From an uncultured Clostridium sp. (GTDB lineage: Bacteria > Bacillota > Clostridia > TANB77 > CAG-508): a stretch of DNA of 42,374 bases. The stretch is from contig CANBES010000014.1 in assembly GCA_947367845.1 (NCBI GenBank), forward strand, positions 1 through 42,374. Direction: 5' to 3'. The first letter of the stretch is position 1, and the number at the start of each line of letters is the position of its first letter. The position numbers and the translations under genes were made by a program. Of this stretch, positions 17,473-26,583 are shown one piece after another. The notes under the pieces were generated by a model, which searched no databases, was not told the DNA's origin, and saw nothing but the letters and a program-made list of their open reading frames with translations.

Positions 17473-19430
17473 CTAATTTATCAAATTTAGAATGTATATA
17501 TTTTTCTAATTTCCCCATAAATTCATTTGGCTTAATCTCTTTTTTTGCAACCATATCTAGTCCTTTTTCCCAGCTAGCTGTAAGTTTTGGGTTTAGCATA
17601 TCTGGCATAGAACCATAAACAATGTCATAAATTGTCTCGCCTTTTAAAGTTGGAGTAATTATTTGAGTTTTGCTGTTGATTTCCATATACTTAATACGCT
17701 CAAGTTTTTTGATAATTTCTCCCCTTGTTGCCGCTGTACCAATTCCAGCTCCTTTTATTTGTTCACGTAGTTCTTCTTCTTCAATTAATTTTCCTGCGTT
17801 TTCCATCGCTAAAATGATGTTTCCTGAGTTGTATCTTGAAGGTGGTGATGTTTCAGCTTCTTTTAATTCAAAATTTTGTATTTCTAGTTCCTGTCCTTTT
17901 TTTAGTGTTTTTAAAATTTCTAAGTCTGCTTGTTTTTCATTATTATCATTAATTTTTTCTGAGTTTTCCACAGTTTTTTCACTAGTTGTGGATTTTGCTT
18001 GTGGTTTTAATACTTCTAAATATCCTTGGTTTACACATACTTTTCCACTTGCATTAAATATTTCTTTTGTCTTTTCTTCTTCGATCTCAACCGTAACTTG
18101 TATTTTATTGAATTCTGCTGGTGGATAAAATATTGCTAAAAATCTTGTTACAATTACTTTGTATACTTGCTTTTGTAAGTCTGGTAATGAATTGAAATTT
18201 TCATATCCTTGTCCTGTTGGTATTATTGCGTAGTGGTCTGTTATTTTGCTGTCATTTACATATTTTGTTTTTATTAAATTGGTAGAATATTTTTCATCTA
18301 TCATTTTTTTGATATATCCTTGAACTTCTTCGTCTTTATATCCCCTTGTAATTCCATTTAAGTTTTTTGATATTTCTTTTGCAACTGCTGTTGATAGTAC
18401 TCTTGCGTCTGTTCTTGGATATGTTACAAGTTTCTTCTCATATAAATTTTGTATTATTTCTAGTGTTTGGTCTGGTTTTATTTTAAATCTTTTTGTACAT
18501 TGATTTTGTATTTCTGCTAAGTTAAATAATAATGGCGCATTTTCTTTTTGTTTTGATTTTTTTAGTTCTGTTATTTTCGCTTTTTTTCCTTGCAAACTTG
18601 CTATAAATTGTTTTGCATCTTCTTCTTTTTTAAATCCTGTCTCATTGTATAGCTTTGGAGATTCAAACATTTTTGAATTTTCATTTACTTTCCATTCTGC
18701 TTTAAATGTAGCATTTTGTTCTCCAAATTCTCCGTATTATTTTATAGTATTTTGTTTTTACAAAATTTCTGATTTCTCTTTCTCTTGAGACTATCATACC
18801 AAGTACACAGGTCATAACTCTTCCTACCGAAATTGATGCTTTATCTTCGTTTATTTTGTTTGCTAATCTTCTTCCATATATGATTGATAATAATCTCGAA
18901 AAATTTATTCCTATAAGGTAATCTTCTTTTGCCCTTAAATATGCACTGTCTGATAGACTATCATATTCAGATTGGTCTTTTGCTTCTTTAATTCCACGTA
19001 ATATTTCTTCTTCTGTTTGGGAATCTATCCAAACTCTTTTTATTTTTGCTTTTTCGTTTGGGTGAGCCATCATAAAGACTAACCTTTGTATATATTCCCC
19101 TTCTCTTCCAGAGTCTCCTGCATTATAAATTTCTTCTATGTCTTCTCTTTGCATTAATCCTTTTACTATATTAAATTGATTTTCAACTTGTGGTATTATC
19201 TCGTATTTCCATTCTTCTGGTATGAATGGTAAGGTGTCTAGTCTCCAAAATTTTAGTTTTTCGTCGTATTTTTCTGGGTAACTCATTGTTACTAAGTGTC
19301 CTACACACCATGTTATTATCCATTGGTCTGATTCTAAGTATCCGTTTTTTCTATTTGTTGTTATTTTTAGTGCTTTTGCAAATTCCATTGCAACTGATGG
19401 CTTTTCTGTTATTAGTAGCTTTTTGCTCAA
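17459..19430 (-). CDS. topB: DNA topoisomerase III, read through one +1 CGG site
   Basis: A type IA topoisomerase that decatenates and relaxes DNA through a 5'-phosphotyrosine. The toprim domain opens with KKLLITEKPSVAMEFAKAL and includes NAGDSGREGE (the DxGREGE form common in TopB). The catalytic Tyr is in VTYPRTDARVLS. The two frames meet at CGG 18734-18732: skipping the C gives YYKIIGEFGEQNATF, continuing without gap into the second half, for about 656 residues. GTG (19439) and TTG (19430) are possible starts; TTG is preferred because AAAGGTG sits at normal spacing before it. It is divergent from leuS. No zinc-finger C-terminal domain is visible. Confidence 0.88.
18732..18734 (-). other. 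+1 frameshift site CGG (topB, Gly233)
   Basis: Minus strand TAT AAA ATA ATA C GGA GAA TTT GGA. Frame 0 gives YKIIRRIWRTKCYI and a stop; dropping the C gives YKIIGEFGEQNATF, the expected topoisomerase III sequence. Confidence 0.9.
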
Positions 19431-19467
19431 TTTTTTCACCTTTCTTATTTGACAACTTATGGTTATT

Positions 19468-19496
19468 AGTATAGTATATTTCTACTTTGTTGTCTA
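19468..19496 (-). promoter_or_regulatory. topB promoter
   Basis: TAGACA and TATACT with a 17-base spacer on the minus strand, divergent from the leuS promoter. Confidence 0.5.
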
Positions 19497-19535
19497 GCGA
19501 ACAAAGTAATTTTTTTACTTTTTGAAAATGAAGAT

Positions 19536-19553
19536 GTGTCCCTAATTGGACAC
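19536..19553. repeat. Type C palindrome (GTGTCC..GGACAC)
   Basis: GTGTCCCTAATTGGACAC, a short palindrome in the topB-leuS divergent promoter region, related to the longer TGTCCA..TGGACA repeats near addB and ogg. Confidence 0.6.
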
Positions 19554-19582
19554 TTGAATTTTTTGTCAATTTGTTGTATAAT
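19554..19582 (+). promoter_or_regulatory. leuS promoter
   Basis: TTGAAT and TATAAT with a 17-base spacer, about 35 bases before the GAGAGGAG ribosome site. The leader is too short for a T-box, so leuS is not under the usual tRNA-sensing riboswitch. Confidence 0.7.
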
Positions 19583-19622
19583 GCAAAAAGTTAACAAAGA
19601 ACGTTGAGAGGAGCTTTTTTAA

Positions 19623-22010
19623 ATGGAATACAATTTTAATGAAATTGAAAAGAAATGGCAAGAATATTGGGAAGAAAACAAGACATTTTTTACTGATGTT
19701 TGGGACTTTTCGAAACCAAAATTTTATGCCTTAGATATGTTCCCATATCCTTCAGGACAAGGATTGCACGTAGGTCACCCAGAGGGGTATACTGCAACTG
19801 ATATTATGTCTAGAATGAAGAGAATGCAAGGATATAATGTTTTGCATCCAATGGGATGGGATGCTTTTGGGCTTCCAGCAGAGCAATATGCTATTAAGAC
19901 TGGAAATCATCCTGCTGAGTTTACTTATAAAAATATTGAGACTTTTAAGAAACAATTGAAAATGCTTGGTTTATCTTTTGACTGGGATAAGGAGCTTTCT
20001 ACTTGTGACCCTAATTTTTATAAGTGGACACAATGGATTTTTAAACAATTATATAATGATGGTTTGGCAAAATTAGTTGAGATGCCTGTTAACTGGTGTG
20101 AAGGTTTAGGGTGTGTTTTATCTAATGATGAAGTTATTAATGGTAGAAGTGAAAGAGGAGATTTCCCTGTTGTTCGTAAGAATATGAAACAATGGGTTTT
20201 GGATATTCCAAAGTATGCTGATATTTTGTTAGATGGCTTAGATGATATTGATTGGCCAGAGTCTACTAAGGAAATTCAAAGAAATTGGATTGGTAAGTCT
20301 GAAGGTGCTGAAGTTAACTTTAAAGTTGCAGGTTCTGAAGATTTAGAATTTACAGTATTTACTACAAGACCTGATACTTTATTTGGTGCAACTTATTGCG
20401 TTTTAGCTCCTGAACTTGATTTAGTAAATGAGATTACAACACCTGAACAAAAACAAGCTGTTGAAGATTATAAAAAGCAAGCAGCTTCAAAATCAGATTT
20501 AGAGAGAACTGAGTTAAATAAAGATAAAACTGGTGTGTTTACAGGGGCTTATGCTATAAATCCTGTAAATGGAAAAGAAATTCCAATTTGGATTTCTGAC
20601 TATGTTTTATCAACTTATGGAACTGGTGCTATTATGGCTGTTCCTGCTCATGATGAAAGAGATTATGAATTTGCTAGCAAGTTTGGTCTTAATATTATAC
20701 CTGTTTTGGAAGGTGGAGATGTTTCAAAAGAAGCATTTACAGGTGACGGATTACATATTAATTCTGATTTCTTGAACGGTTTAAATAAAGAAGACGGAAT
20801 TGCTAAAATGATTGAGTGGCTAGAAGATAAGAAAATTGAAACTAAAAAAGTAAATTATAAATTACGTGAGTGGATTTTTGCAAGACAACGTTATTGGGGT
20901 GAACCAATTCCAGTTGTTTACTTAGATGATGAAATGAAAGCTTTGGCAGATAGTGAATTACCTTTAGTTTTACCAGAACTAGAAGACTATGCACCATCAA
21001 AATCTGGTGCTTCACCACTAGATAAAGCAGAAAATTGGGTAAATACTACATTTGAAGGTAAACCTGCAAAAAGAGAAACAAGTACAATGCCTGGTAGTGC
21101 AGGGTCTAGTTGGTATTTCCTACGTTATATTGACCCTAATAACCAAGATGAATTGGCTAATAAGAAATTATTAGAATATTGGATGCCAGTAGACTTATAT
21201 GTTGGTGGTCCAGAACACGCAGTTGGGCACTTACTATATTCAAGATTTTGGAATAACTATCTATATAACAAAGGATATGTTCCAGTAAAAGAACCATTTG
21301 CAAAACTACGTCATCAAGGTATGATTTTAGGAACAAATGGCGAAAAAATGAGTAAGTCTAAAGGAAATGTAATCAATCCAGATGATATGGTAAAAAATTA
21401 CGGTGCAGACTCTTTAAGAATTTATGAAATGTTTATGGGACCACTTGAATCAGCTAAGCCTTGGGACCCTAATGGAATTGAAGGTTCTAAGAGATTTTTA
21501 GACCGTGTTTGGAGATTGTATACATCTGATTTAATACAAGATGCAGAAAACAAAAACTTAGAAAGAGTTTATCATTATACAGTTAAAAAGGTAACTAATG
21601 ATTATGAAACAATGAACTTTAATACTGCTATTTCTCAAATGATGATTTTCGTTAATGCAGTAAATAAAGAAAAGGTATTCCCTAGAGAATATGCTGAAGG
21701 TTTCGTGAAATTGCTTAACCCTATTGCTCCACATATTACTGAAGAATTGTGGAATATATTGGGTCATACAGGTACTATCGCTTATGAGAAGTGGCCTGAA
21801 TTTGATGAAGTTAAGACCATTGAAGATACAATTACTTTACCTATTCAGTTTAATGGTAAGTTAAAAGCCACAATTCAAATTGCTCTAGATGAAGATGAAT
21901 CTTCAATTAAAGAAAAAGTTCACGAGGCAATTGATGATAAGCTAGAAGGTAAATCTATTGTTAAAGAGATTTATGTTAAAAATAGAATTTATAATATTGT
22001 TGTGAAATAA
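19623..22010 (+). CDS. leuS: Leucyl-tRNA synthetase
   Basis: Charges tRNA-Leu with leucine in the cytoplasm. The 795 residues fit bacterial LeuRS. The class I HIGH motif appears as [10 protein letters not shown] (~residue 48). A CP1 editing domain spans roughly 220-410 ([13 protein letters not shown] and [14 protein letters not shown]). The catalytic loop is [10 protein letters not shown] (~578). The anticodon-binding domain and C-terminal domain follow. The gene has its own promoter and a hairpin terminator. Its many glycine codons are all plain GGN with no in-frame CGG, a useful internal control for the frameshift sites elsewhere. Confidence 0.97.
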   Translation: MEYNFNEIEKKWQEYWEENKTFFTDVWDFSKPKFYALDMFPYPSGQGLHVGHPEGYTATDIMSRMKRMQGYNVLHPMGWDAFGLPAEQYAIKTGNHPAEFTYKNIETFKKQLKMLGLSFDWDKELSTCDPNFYKWTQWIFKQLYNDGLAKLVEMPVNWCEGLGCVLSNDEVINGRSERGDFPVVRKNMKQWVLDIPKYADILLDGLDDIDWPESTKEIQRNWIGKSEGAEVNFKVAGSEDLEFTVFTTRPDTLFGATYCVLAPELDLVNEITTPEQKQAVEDYKKQAASKSDLERTELNKDKTGVFTGAYAINPVNGKEIPIWISDYVLSTYGTGAIMAVPAHDERDYEFASKFGLNIIPVLEGGDVSKEAFTGDGLHINSDFLNGLNKEDGIAKMIEWLEDKKIETKKVNYKLREWIFARQRYWGEPIPVVYLDDEMKALADSELPLVLPELEDYAPSKSGASPLDKAENWVNTTFEGKPAKRETSTMPGSAGSSWYFLRYIDPNNQDELANKKLLEYWMPVDLYVGGPEHAVGHLLYSRFWNNYLYNKGYVPVKEPFAKLRHQGMILGTNGEKMSKSKGNVINPDDMVKNYGADSLRIYEMFMGPLESAKPWDPNGIEGSKRFLDRVWRLYTSDLIQDAENKNLERVYHYTVKKVTNDYETMNFNTAISQMMIFVNAVNKEKVFPREYAEGFVKLLNPIAPHITEELWNILGHTGTIAYEKWPEFDEVKTIEDTITLPIQFNGKLKATIQIALDEDESSIKEKVHEAIDDKLEGKSIVKEIYVKNRIYNIVVK

Positions 22011-22027
22011 TTATATAATTTAATTTT

Positions 22028-22057
22028 AAGGGTTGATATATCAATGTATCAACTCTT
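22028..22057 (+). terminator. leuS terminator
   Basis: The hairpin AAGGGTTGATA - loop - TATCAACTCTT followed by a T-rich stretch, 18 bases after the leuS stop codon. Confidence 0.7.
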
Positions 22058-22103
22058 TATTAATTATCTCTTGTAATTAAATTGTAATTAAGATTTAACA
22101 CAT

Positions 22104-22132
22104 TTGAAACACAATAATTGTCTCTTTATAGT
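22104..22132 (+). promoter_or_regulatory. Promoter of the HExxH protein gene
   Basis: TTGAAA and TATAGT with a 17-base spacer. The spacer contains ACAATAATTGTC, a near match to the core of the XRE operator at 8831-8874. Confidence 0.5.
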
Positions 22133-22166
22133 ATAATAGCTTTAGATTATACTAAGGAGAATTATA

Positions 22167-23294
22167 ATGAGTGTAGAATCAGATTTAAGAAAAGATGGAA
22201 TAGAAGTAGTAAACAAATTAGACACATTAAGAATAAATTCACTAGCAAGAGCTGTCTCTACTAAATTATGTGAAACTTTTCCTGAGTTCAATTTAGACCA
22301 AAACGAATTATTTATAAAACTATCTAGATTAGATATGTATAGAGCAAAAATGCCTGAAGGTATGGCAGAAGCAAATTACTTTTACAAAAACACTTCAATA
22401 TACTTTAACGAACACATACAAGACGAGGATTTAGAAGAATTTGCAATTCACGAATGTATACATTATCTTCAAGAAGTAAAAGATAAAAAGAACACTTTAA
22501 TAAGAATGGGACTTTGCGATTATACAGAATTCAAAATTTATGGATTAGGCTTAAACGAAGCAGCTGTACAACTCATGGCTTCTAAGGTTAATGGTATTCC
22601 AAAAGAATTTGTAAAATACTTTGGAATTAGTTTTGAGACAAACAGCCCTTCTTATTATCCTTTGGAATGTTGTTTAGTAAATCAAATGGCATATCTTGTA
22701 GGAGAAGAACTTTTATTTAAAAGTACTTTAAATAGTGATGATGATTTTCAAATTAAATATTCTCAAATCACTTCTCCAAAAGTTTTCTTGTCAATTCAAG
22801 GGGCTATTGATGATATTATTAACGCAGAAGAGGAAATTATCAAATTAAATAATAGAATTGCGACTGTTGACGATAGGAATAAAAAAATTGATACAATGTT
22901 AAAGAAAATTGACGAGTTAAAACACGAGATTGCTTTGACTTTTATGAGAACTCAAAATCTTATAATTTCTAGTTATTTTGATAGTACTTTTGCTACTATT
23001 ACAAATTTGGAAGAAGTTGAAAATTATAGGAAAAAGTTGTATTCTTTTAAGGATTACTTGGGATATGTTGACGGATATACTTTCTTTAATGATTATTATG
23101 TAAGTAAAATGGAACAGTTGGAAGAAAGATATAATGCTTTGGAAAATGGCGAGGTCTTCTCTACTGCGCTTAAGGTTATTACTAAAAAAGAAAATAAATT
23201 TGTGGCTTTCCTTAAGGCTATTAAGAGATTACTATTCCATGAAAACGCAGAAAAATCTTTTGATGCTTTTGGGGACGGAGCAAAAAAACATTAG
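22167..23294 (+). CDS. Uncharacterised protein with an HExxH metalloprotease-like motif
   Basis: I do not recognise the family. The 375-residue protein has no signal peptide or membrane segment. The motif FAIHECIHYLQEV (~residue 92) is a perfect HExxH zinc-binding motif. Further on, GLNEAAVQLMASK (~129) could supply the third ligand as a Glu (NEAAVQ), the gluzincin-like arrangement, by inference. A coiled-coil-like region (INAEEEIIKLNNRI, about 215-265) follows. The last ~11 residues (DAFGDGAKKH) are encoded by a type B REP. The gene has its own promoter and an AAGGAG ribosome site, and a strong terminator follows. It is flanked by housekeeping genes that give no functional hint. Confidence 0.7.
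   Translation: MSVESDLRKDGIEVVNKLDTLRINSLARAVSTKLCETFPEFNLDQNELFIKLSRLDMYRAKMPEGMAEANYFYKNTSIYFNEHIQDEDLEEFAIHECIHYLQEVKDKKNTLIRMGLCDYTEFKIYGLGLNEAAVQLMASKVNGIPKEFVKYFGISFETNSPSYYPLECCLVNQMAYLVGEELLFKSTLNSDDDFQIKYSQITSPKVFLSIQGAIDDIINAEEEIIKLNNRIATVDDRNKKIDTMLKKIDELKHEIALTFMRTQNLIISSYFDSTFATITNLEEVENYRKKLYSFKDYLGYVDGYTFFNDYYVSKMEQLEERYNALENGEVFSTALKVITKKENKFVAFLKAIKRLLFHENAEKSFDAFGDGAKKH
23262..23292. repeat. Type B REP-like palindrome at a gene 3' end
   Basis: GATGCTTTT..GGGGACGGAG..AAAAACATT, encoding the last residues of the HExxH protein. It is inverted relative to the copy at 23410, so the two form a pair around the terminator. Confidence 0.8.
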
Positions 23295-23342
23295 TTGGAA
23301 CTTTTTGGGACAGGCCAAAAAAGTTTTGAAAAATTTAAAAAT

Positions 23343-23383
23343 AAAACCAAATTATTAAACTTTTTGTCTAATAATTTGGTTTT
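23343..23383. terminator. Bidirectional terminator between convergent genes
   Basis: AAAACCAAATTATTA and TAATAATTTGGTTTT form a 15-bp stem with a short loop and T-runs on both strands, between the HExxH gene (+) and the gltA-like gene (-). Confidence 0.8.
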
Positions 23384-23404
23384 TCTACATATGTATGTGT
23401 TTTT

Positions 23405-24713
23405 TTATTGGTGTTTTTTTGCTCCGTCCCCAAAAACATCGATTATACTTCTAGCCGCTTCTCTTCCTGAATTTGCAGCCCAAGCAACAGTACCCTTTAT
23501 TCCAGCCAAATCTCCACCAGCATAAATTTTAGGATTTGATGTTTGATAATTTTCATTTATTTCAATATTTCCCCATTTATTTAACTCTAAGCCTAAATCT
23601 TTTACAAATGGTGCAGGTTGTGATCCTAAAGCCATTACAATATAATCAATTTCAATTTCATAATTGCTGTCTTCTATATTAACTGGTACTAGTCTTGTTT
23701 CGCCTTCTTTTTGTTTTAATTCTGTTTTTATCAGTTCAACCTTTTCTACCTTTTTATTTCCTAATATTTTTACTATATTATTTTGAAATAGAAATTCAAC
23801 ATTTTCTTCAATTGCTTCTTCTATTTCTTTGTCTTCTGCTGGCATTTGCTCTCTTGCTCTTCTATAAATGACTTTTACTTCTTCTGCGCCTAGTTTTTTG
23901 ATTGTCCTTGCACAATCCATTGCAACATTTCCGCCACCTATTACAGCTACTTTTTTACCTTTATAATCTGGGTGCAAGTTGTATTCTAATAGCTCATTTC
24001 CGCCATAAACTCCTTGTAGTTCTTCTCCTTCTACTCCCATTTTTGAAGATATATTTGCTCCTATTGATAAAAATATTGCATCATATTGATTTTCTAATTC
24101 TTCTAGTTTTATGTCTTTTCCTAGTTCTTGTTTGTATTTTACTTCAATACCTAAGTCTAATATATTATTTACTGTTTGTTCAACTATCTTTTTATCTAGT
24201 CTAAACTGTGGAATTCCATGCACTAATAATCCACCTAAGTAGTCGTATTTTTCATATATTGTAACTTTTATACCGTTCCTTTGCTAGAAAAGCTGCTGCT
24301 GTTAGACCTGCTGGCCCGCCACCTATTACAGCTACCTTTTTATTTTTTTTGTTTGCTGTAATTTGGTCACTATCCTGTTGCGCATTAGGTTGCCCTTTCT
24401 CATTTTTCCAACAATTTTTTAGTCTTTCATTTTGTTCCATAGCCTTATCAAACACTAAAGCTTCTAACTCTCCTATTGAAACAGGTTCACCTTTTATTCC
24501 CCTTACACAAGACCCTTGACATTGCTTTTGATGTGGGCAAATTCTTCCACATACTCCTGGCAGTACTGTGGTTCTACTTAATATTTTATATGCTTCTTTA
24601 TAATTTCCTTGTTTTACTTGTTCAATAAATGTAGGGATATCATTTTGTAGTGGACATCCTTTTAATGAACATGGTTTTACTTTACAATTTAAACAATAAT
24701 TTGCTTTTTCCAT
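23405..24713 (-). CDS. gltA: NADPH-dependent glutamate synthase small subunit (GltA type), read through one +1 CGG site
   Basis: Transfers electrons from NAD(P)H through FAD and Fe-S clusters; in anaerobes this stand-alone form is annotated as GltA/SudA-like, so glutamate synthesis or a ferredoxin:NADP reductase-type role are both possible. The N-terminal Fer4_20 domain has the Cys set CLNCKVKPCSLKGC and CGRICPHQKQCQGSC. The FAD motif VAVIGGGPAGLTAAAF (~130) leads to the +1 site. After the shift come EGIKVTIYEKYDY, GIPQFRLDK, and the NADPH motif VAVIGGGNVAMDC. The product is 435 residues. The C-terminal DVFGDGAKKHQ lies in a type B REP. An AAGGAGG site precedes the ATG. Confidence 0.87.
23410..23440. 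repeat. Type B REP-like palindrome at a gene 3' end
   Basis: GGTGTTTTT..TGCTCCGTCCCC..AAAAACATC, encoding the C-terminal residues of the glutamate synthase subunit. Confidence 0.85.
24273..24275 (-). other. +1 frameshift site CGG (gltA-like, Gly147)
   Basis: Minus strand GCA AAG GAA C GGT ATA AAA GTT ACA. Frame 0 gives AKERYKSYNI and a stop; dropping the C gives AKEGIKVTIYEKYDY, the expected end of the FAD-binding Rossmann beta-alpha-beta unit. This is the only site of the nine with CGGT. Confidence 0.9.
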
Positions 24714-24735
24714 AATTGCCTCCTTTTATATTATA

Positions 24736-24766
24736 GGGTGTTTTTGGGGGCAGCCCTAAAACACCC
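24736..24766. repeat. Type D palindrome (GGGTGTTTT..AAAACACCC)
   Basis: A 31-base palindrome with a GGGGGC/GCCC centre, between the uracil-DNA glycosylase gene and the gltA-like gene; possibly a terminator for the former. Confidence 0.75.
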
Positions 24767-24775
24767 AAAAGCTCC

Positions 24776-25314
24776 TTAAACAATTTGTTTTAAGTCTTTT
24801 ATAAAATCTATTTTTTTACCTTCGTCTCTTAGTAGTGCTGCTGGGTGCCATGTTGGCATATATTTTATTCCTCTTTTCTCTATCCATTTTCCTCTTGATG
24901 CTGTAATTTTGTATTCCTTACCTAATATGTGCTGTAATGCTACGCTTCCGAAGCAGTACTATTATTTCTGGTTTTACTAATAGAACTTGATTTCTTAGGT
25001 AGTCCATACATGATGTACATTCGTCTTCTTCTGGATTTCTGTTTGACGGCGGTCTACACTTTACTATGTTTGCTATATATACTTCTTCTCTTTTTATTCC
25101 TAGCATCTTAAACGCTTGGTCCATTAGCTTTCCCGCTTTTCCTACAAATGGTTCTCCGTAGCCTGTCTTCATCTGCTCCTGGTCCTTCTCCTATGAACAT
25201 TATTTTTGCTTGTTTGTTTCCTACTCCAAATACTATGTTTTGTCTTGTTTTATATAGTTTGCATTTGTTACAATTTTCTATTGATTTTTCTAGTTCTTCC
25301 CAATTGTCGTACAT
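24776..25314 (-). CDS. udg: Family 4 uracil-DNA glycosylase, read through two +1 CGG sites
   Basis: Removes uracil from DNA in base-excision repair; family 4 enzymes carry a 4Fe-4S cluster. With both shifts applied the product is 178 residues. Cluster cysteines are visible in CNKCKLYKTR (~14) and in the pair CRPPSNRNP...DECTSC (~90). Motif A is GEGPGADEDRLGEPFVG; the end of this motif appears only after skipping the C at 25158. The segment PEIIVLLGSVALQHILGK appears only after skipping the C at 24950. Motif B is MPTWHPAALLR. The stop is TAA at 24776. The gene length is 3n+2, exactly the two extra bases. Confidence 0.9.
24948..24950 (-). other. +1 frameshift site CGG (udg, Gly122)
   Basis: Minus strand GTA CTG CTT C GGA AGC GTA GCA. 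Frame 0 gives VLLRKRSITAHIR and a stop; dropping the C gives VLLGSVALQHILGK, conserved in family 4 glycosylases. Confidence 0.9.
25156..25158 (-). other. +1 frameshift site CGG (udg, Gly53)
   Basis: Minus strand GAA GAC AGG CTA C GGA GAA CCA TTT. Frame 0 gives DRLRRTICRK; dropping the C gives DRLGEPFVGKAG, the active-site motif of the family. Confidence 0.92.
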
Positions 25315-25398
25315 CTTTTACACCTTCTATTTTTTATTCTTTTATATATTATAATTTTATTTTGGTTTCGTCAAGCAGTTTGACCACACTTTCTAATG

Positions 25399-25486
25399 TT
25401 GCCATATAGGTCTGTCCCCTATGGCAATTTATTGCCAAAAAGGTCCGTCCCCAATGGCATGCCAAAAAGGTCCGTCCCCAATGGCA
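25399..25486. repeat. Cluster of three type A REP-like palindromes
   Basis: Copies at 25399-25427, 25433-25459 and 25460-25486. The last two are identical and directly adjacent; the first has a different inner stem (ATA/TAT). The remaining bases of 25315-25544 hold no gene. Confidence 0.9.
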
Positions 25487-25503
25487 TGCAAAAAAATATA
25501 AAA

Positions 25504-25527
25504 ACCAGTAGAAATATTTCTACTGGT
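25504..25527 (-). terminator. Terminator of the M41 peptidase-like gene
   Basis: ACCAGTAGAAAT/ATTTCTACTGGT is a perfect 24-base palindrome, followed on the minus strand by a T-rich tract. It is very similar to the terminator at 27583-27608. Confidence 0.8.
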
Positions 25528-25544
25528 CCTTTTGAAAACTATTA

Positions 25545-26516
25545 TTACTTAATATAATTTATTTTTGCTGGTGGTAAGTCTGAAAGTTTGATTTTACCGT
25601 AATAAAGTCGTCTTGCTTGTTCTCCTGTAAGCGCACCTCTTTCTATTAAGGCTTCTACAAGTATTTTTGCTTGTTTACGTTTTCTTTTTAAGACTTTTTT
25701 AGCTAGCTTTTCAGATTTTTTCATAATATTACTTGTTTGCTTGCCAAGTTCTTCCCTCTGTCTTTCAGTAAGTACTGTATAATTAATGTTTCCATTTATT
25801 ATATAGCTTCCTCTACTTCCTAAATATTTTCCTTTTGTTCTCATTCTTGTTCCTAAAAGCATACTATGAATTGTCCTCGTTGCTATTTCATAATCTTCAA
25901 TAATTCCCTCATTCTTTTTGCCTAAAAATATTTCTCATGAAATATCTCCCGCTAAAGTCATAGCAACTGTTTTTATCTTATCCTCGAGTGTATTTAATTT
26001 TTCTTCTTTTCCTATCTCTGGTGCAGTTATGTTTACTCCGCCACAGCCTTCTTCAAGAAGTCCGATAATTGATACACTCTCTGACCTTCCTTTAATCTCT
26101 CTTAGTTCTTCATTAAGAATAAAATGCCCTACTTCATGATAGGCAACTGCTTTTACGTATTCTTTGTTTAATTCTCTAACTTCTTTAAAGCTTTTAATTT
26201 CTTTTTCAAAGACCTTTACTATACTAGTTTCACTTAATTCCTTTTTGCCCTCATTTTTTGCAAAAGTAATTGCTTCTTCTACTCTTGCAATAATATTCAG
26301 CTTGCAAGTTTCTTCTTCAAGATCAGCGGCAATATCATACATATATGAATACTGTGCTATTTTCAGAAAGTTTTTCTTACTAACGTTTACTTTGTATTTC
26401 CGCATTAACTTTCTAATTGTAGGATAATTTTCGTTATACATTTTCTCTACTTCTTTTTCCATAACAGTTTGCTTTGATTTCTCAAATACCACACTCCCAG
26501 TTAATTTAGTTTTCAT
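25545..26516 (-). pseudogene. Stand-alone M41 (FtsH-like) peptidase domain protein interrupted by an in-frame TGA
   Basis: The frame encodes a helical N-terminal region (LEEETCKLNIIARVEEAI, resembling the lid after an FtsH AAA module) and an M41 protease domain with AVAYHEVGHFIL (HExxH). There is no ATPase domain. At 25937-25935 an in-frame TGA follows TLAGDIS; the frame then continues EIFLGKKNEGIIEDYEIATRTIHSMLLG, clearly M41. The TGA sits inside a palindrome (GATATTTC-ATGA-GAAATATT), so either a point mutation or a 12-base palindromic insertion could have produced it. TGA is a stop elsewhere here. One in-frame CGG (26402-26400) is read as Arg, shifting there would hit a stop, so it does not behave like the +1 sites. 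The ATG at 26516 is chosen because the promoter precludes the longer frame. Confidence 0.65.
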
Positions 26517-26551
26517 TTTTCTATTCTCGCTTTCTAGCTTTATGCACATAT

Positions 26552-26580
26552 ATTGTATCAAAGTTTACATATTTAGTCAA
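26552..26580 (-). promoter_or_regulatory. Promoter of the M41 peptidase-like gene
   Basis: TTGACT and TACAAT with a 17-base spacer on the minus strand. Transcription would begin after an upstream ATG at 26561, which excludes that start. Confidence 0.65.
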
Positions 26581-26583
26581 TCT

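Noticed and set aside
19500-19622. T-box leader of leuS
   Set aside because: The leader after the promoter is only ~35 bases and lacks a specifier stem or T-box sequence.
25399-25486. CRISPR array
   Set aside because: The three units are palindromic REP copies, two of them directly adjacent without spacers, and no cas genes are present.
25935-25937. Selenocysteine or TGA reassignment in the M41 gene
   Set aside because: TGA ends the XRE and pgeF genes here, no SECIS-like hairpin follows, and the family does not use selenocysteine at that position.
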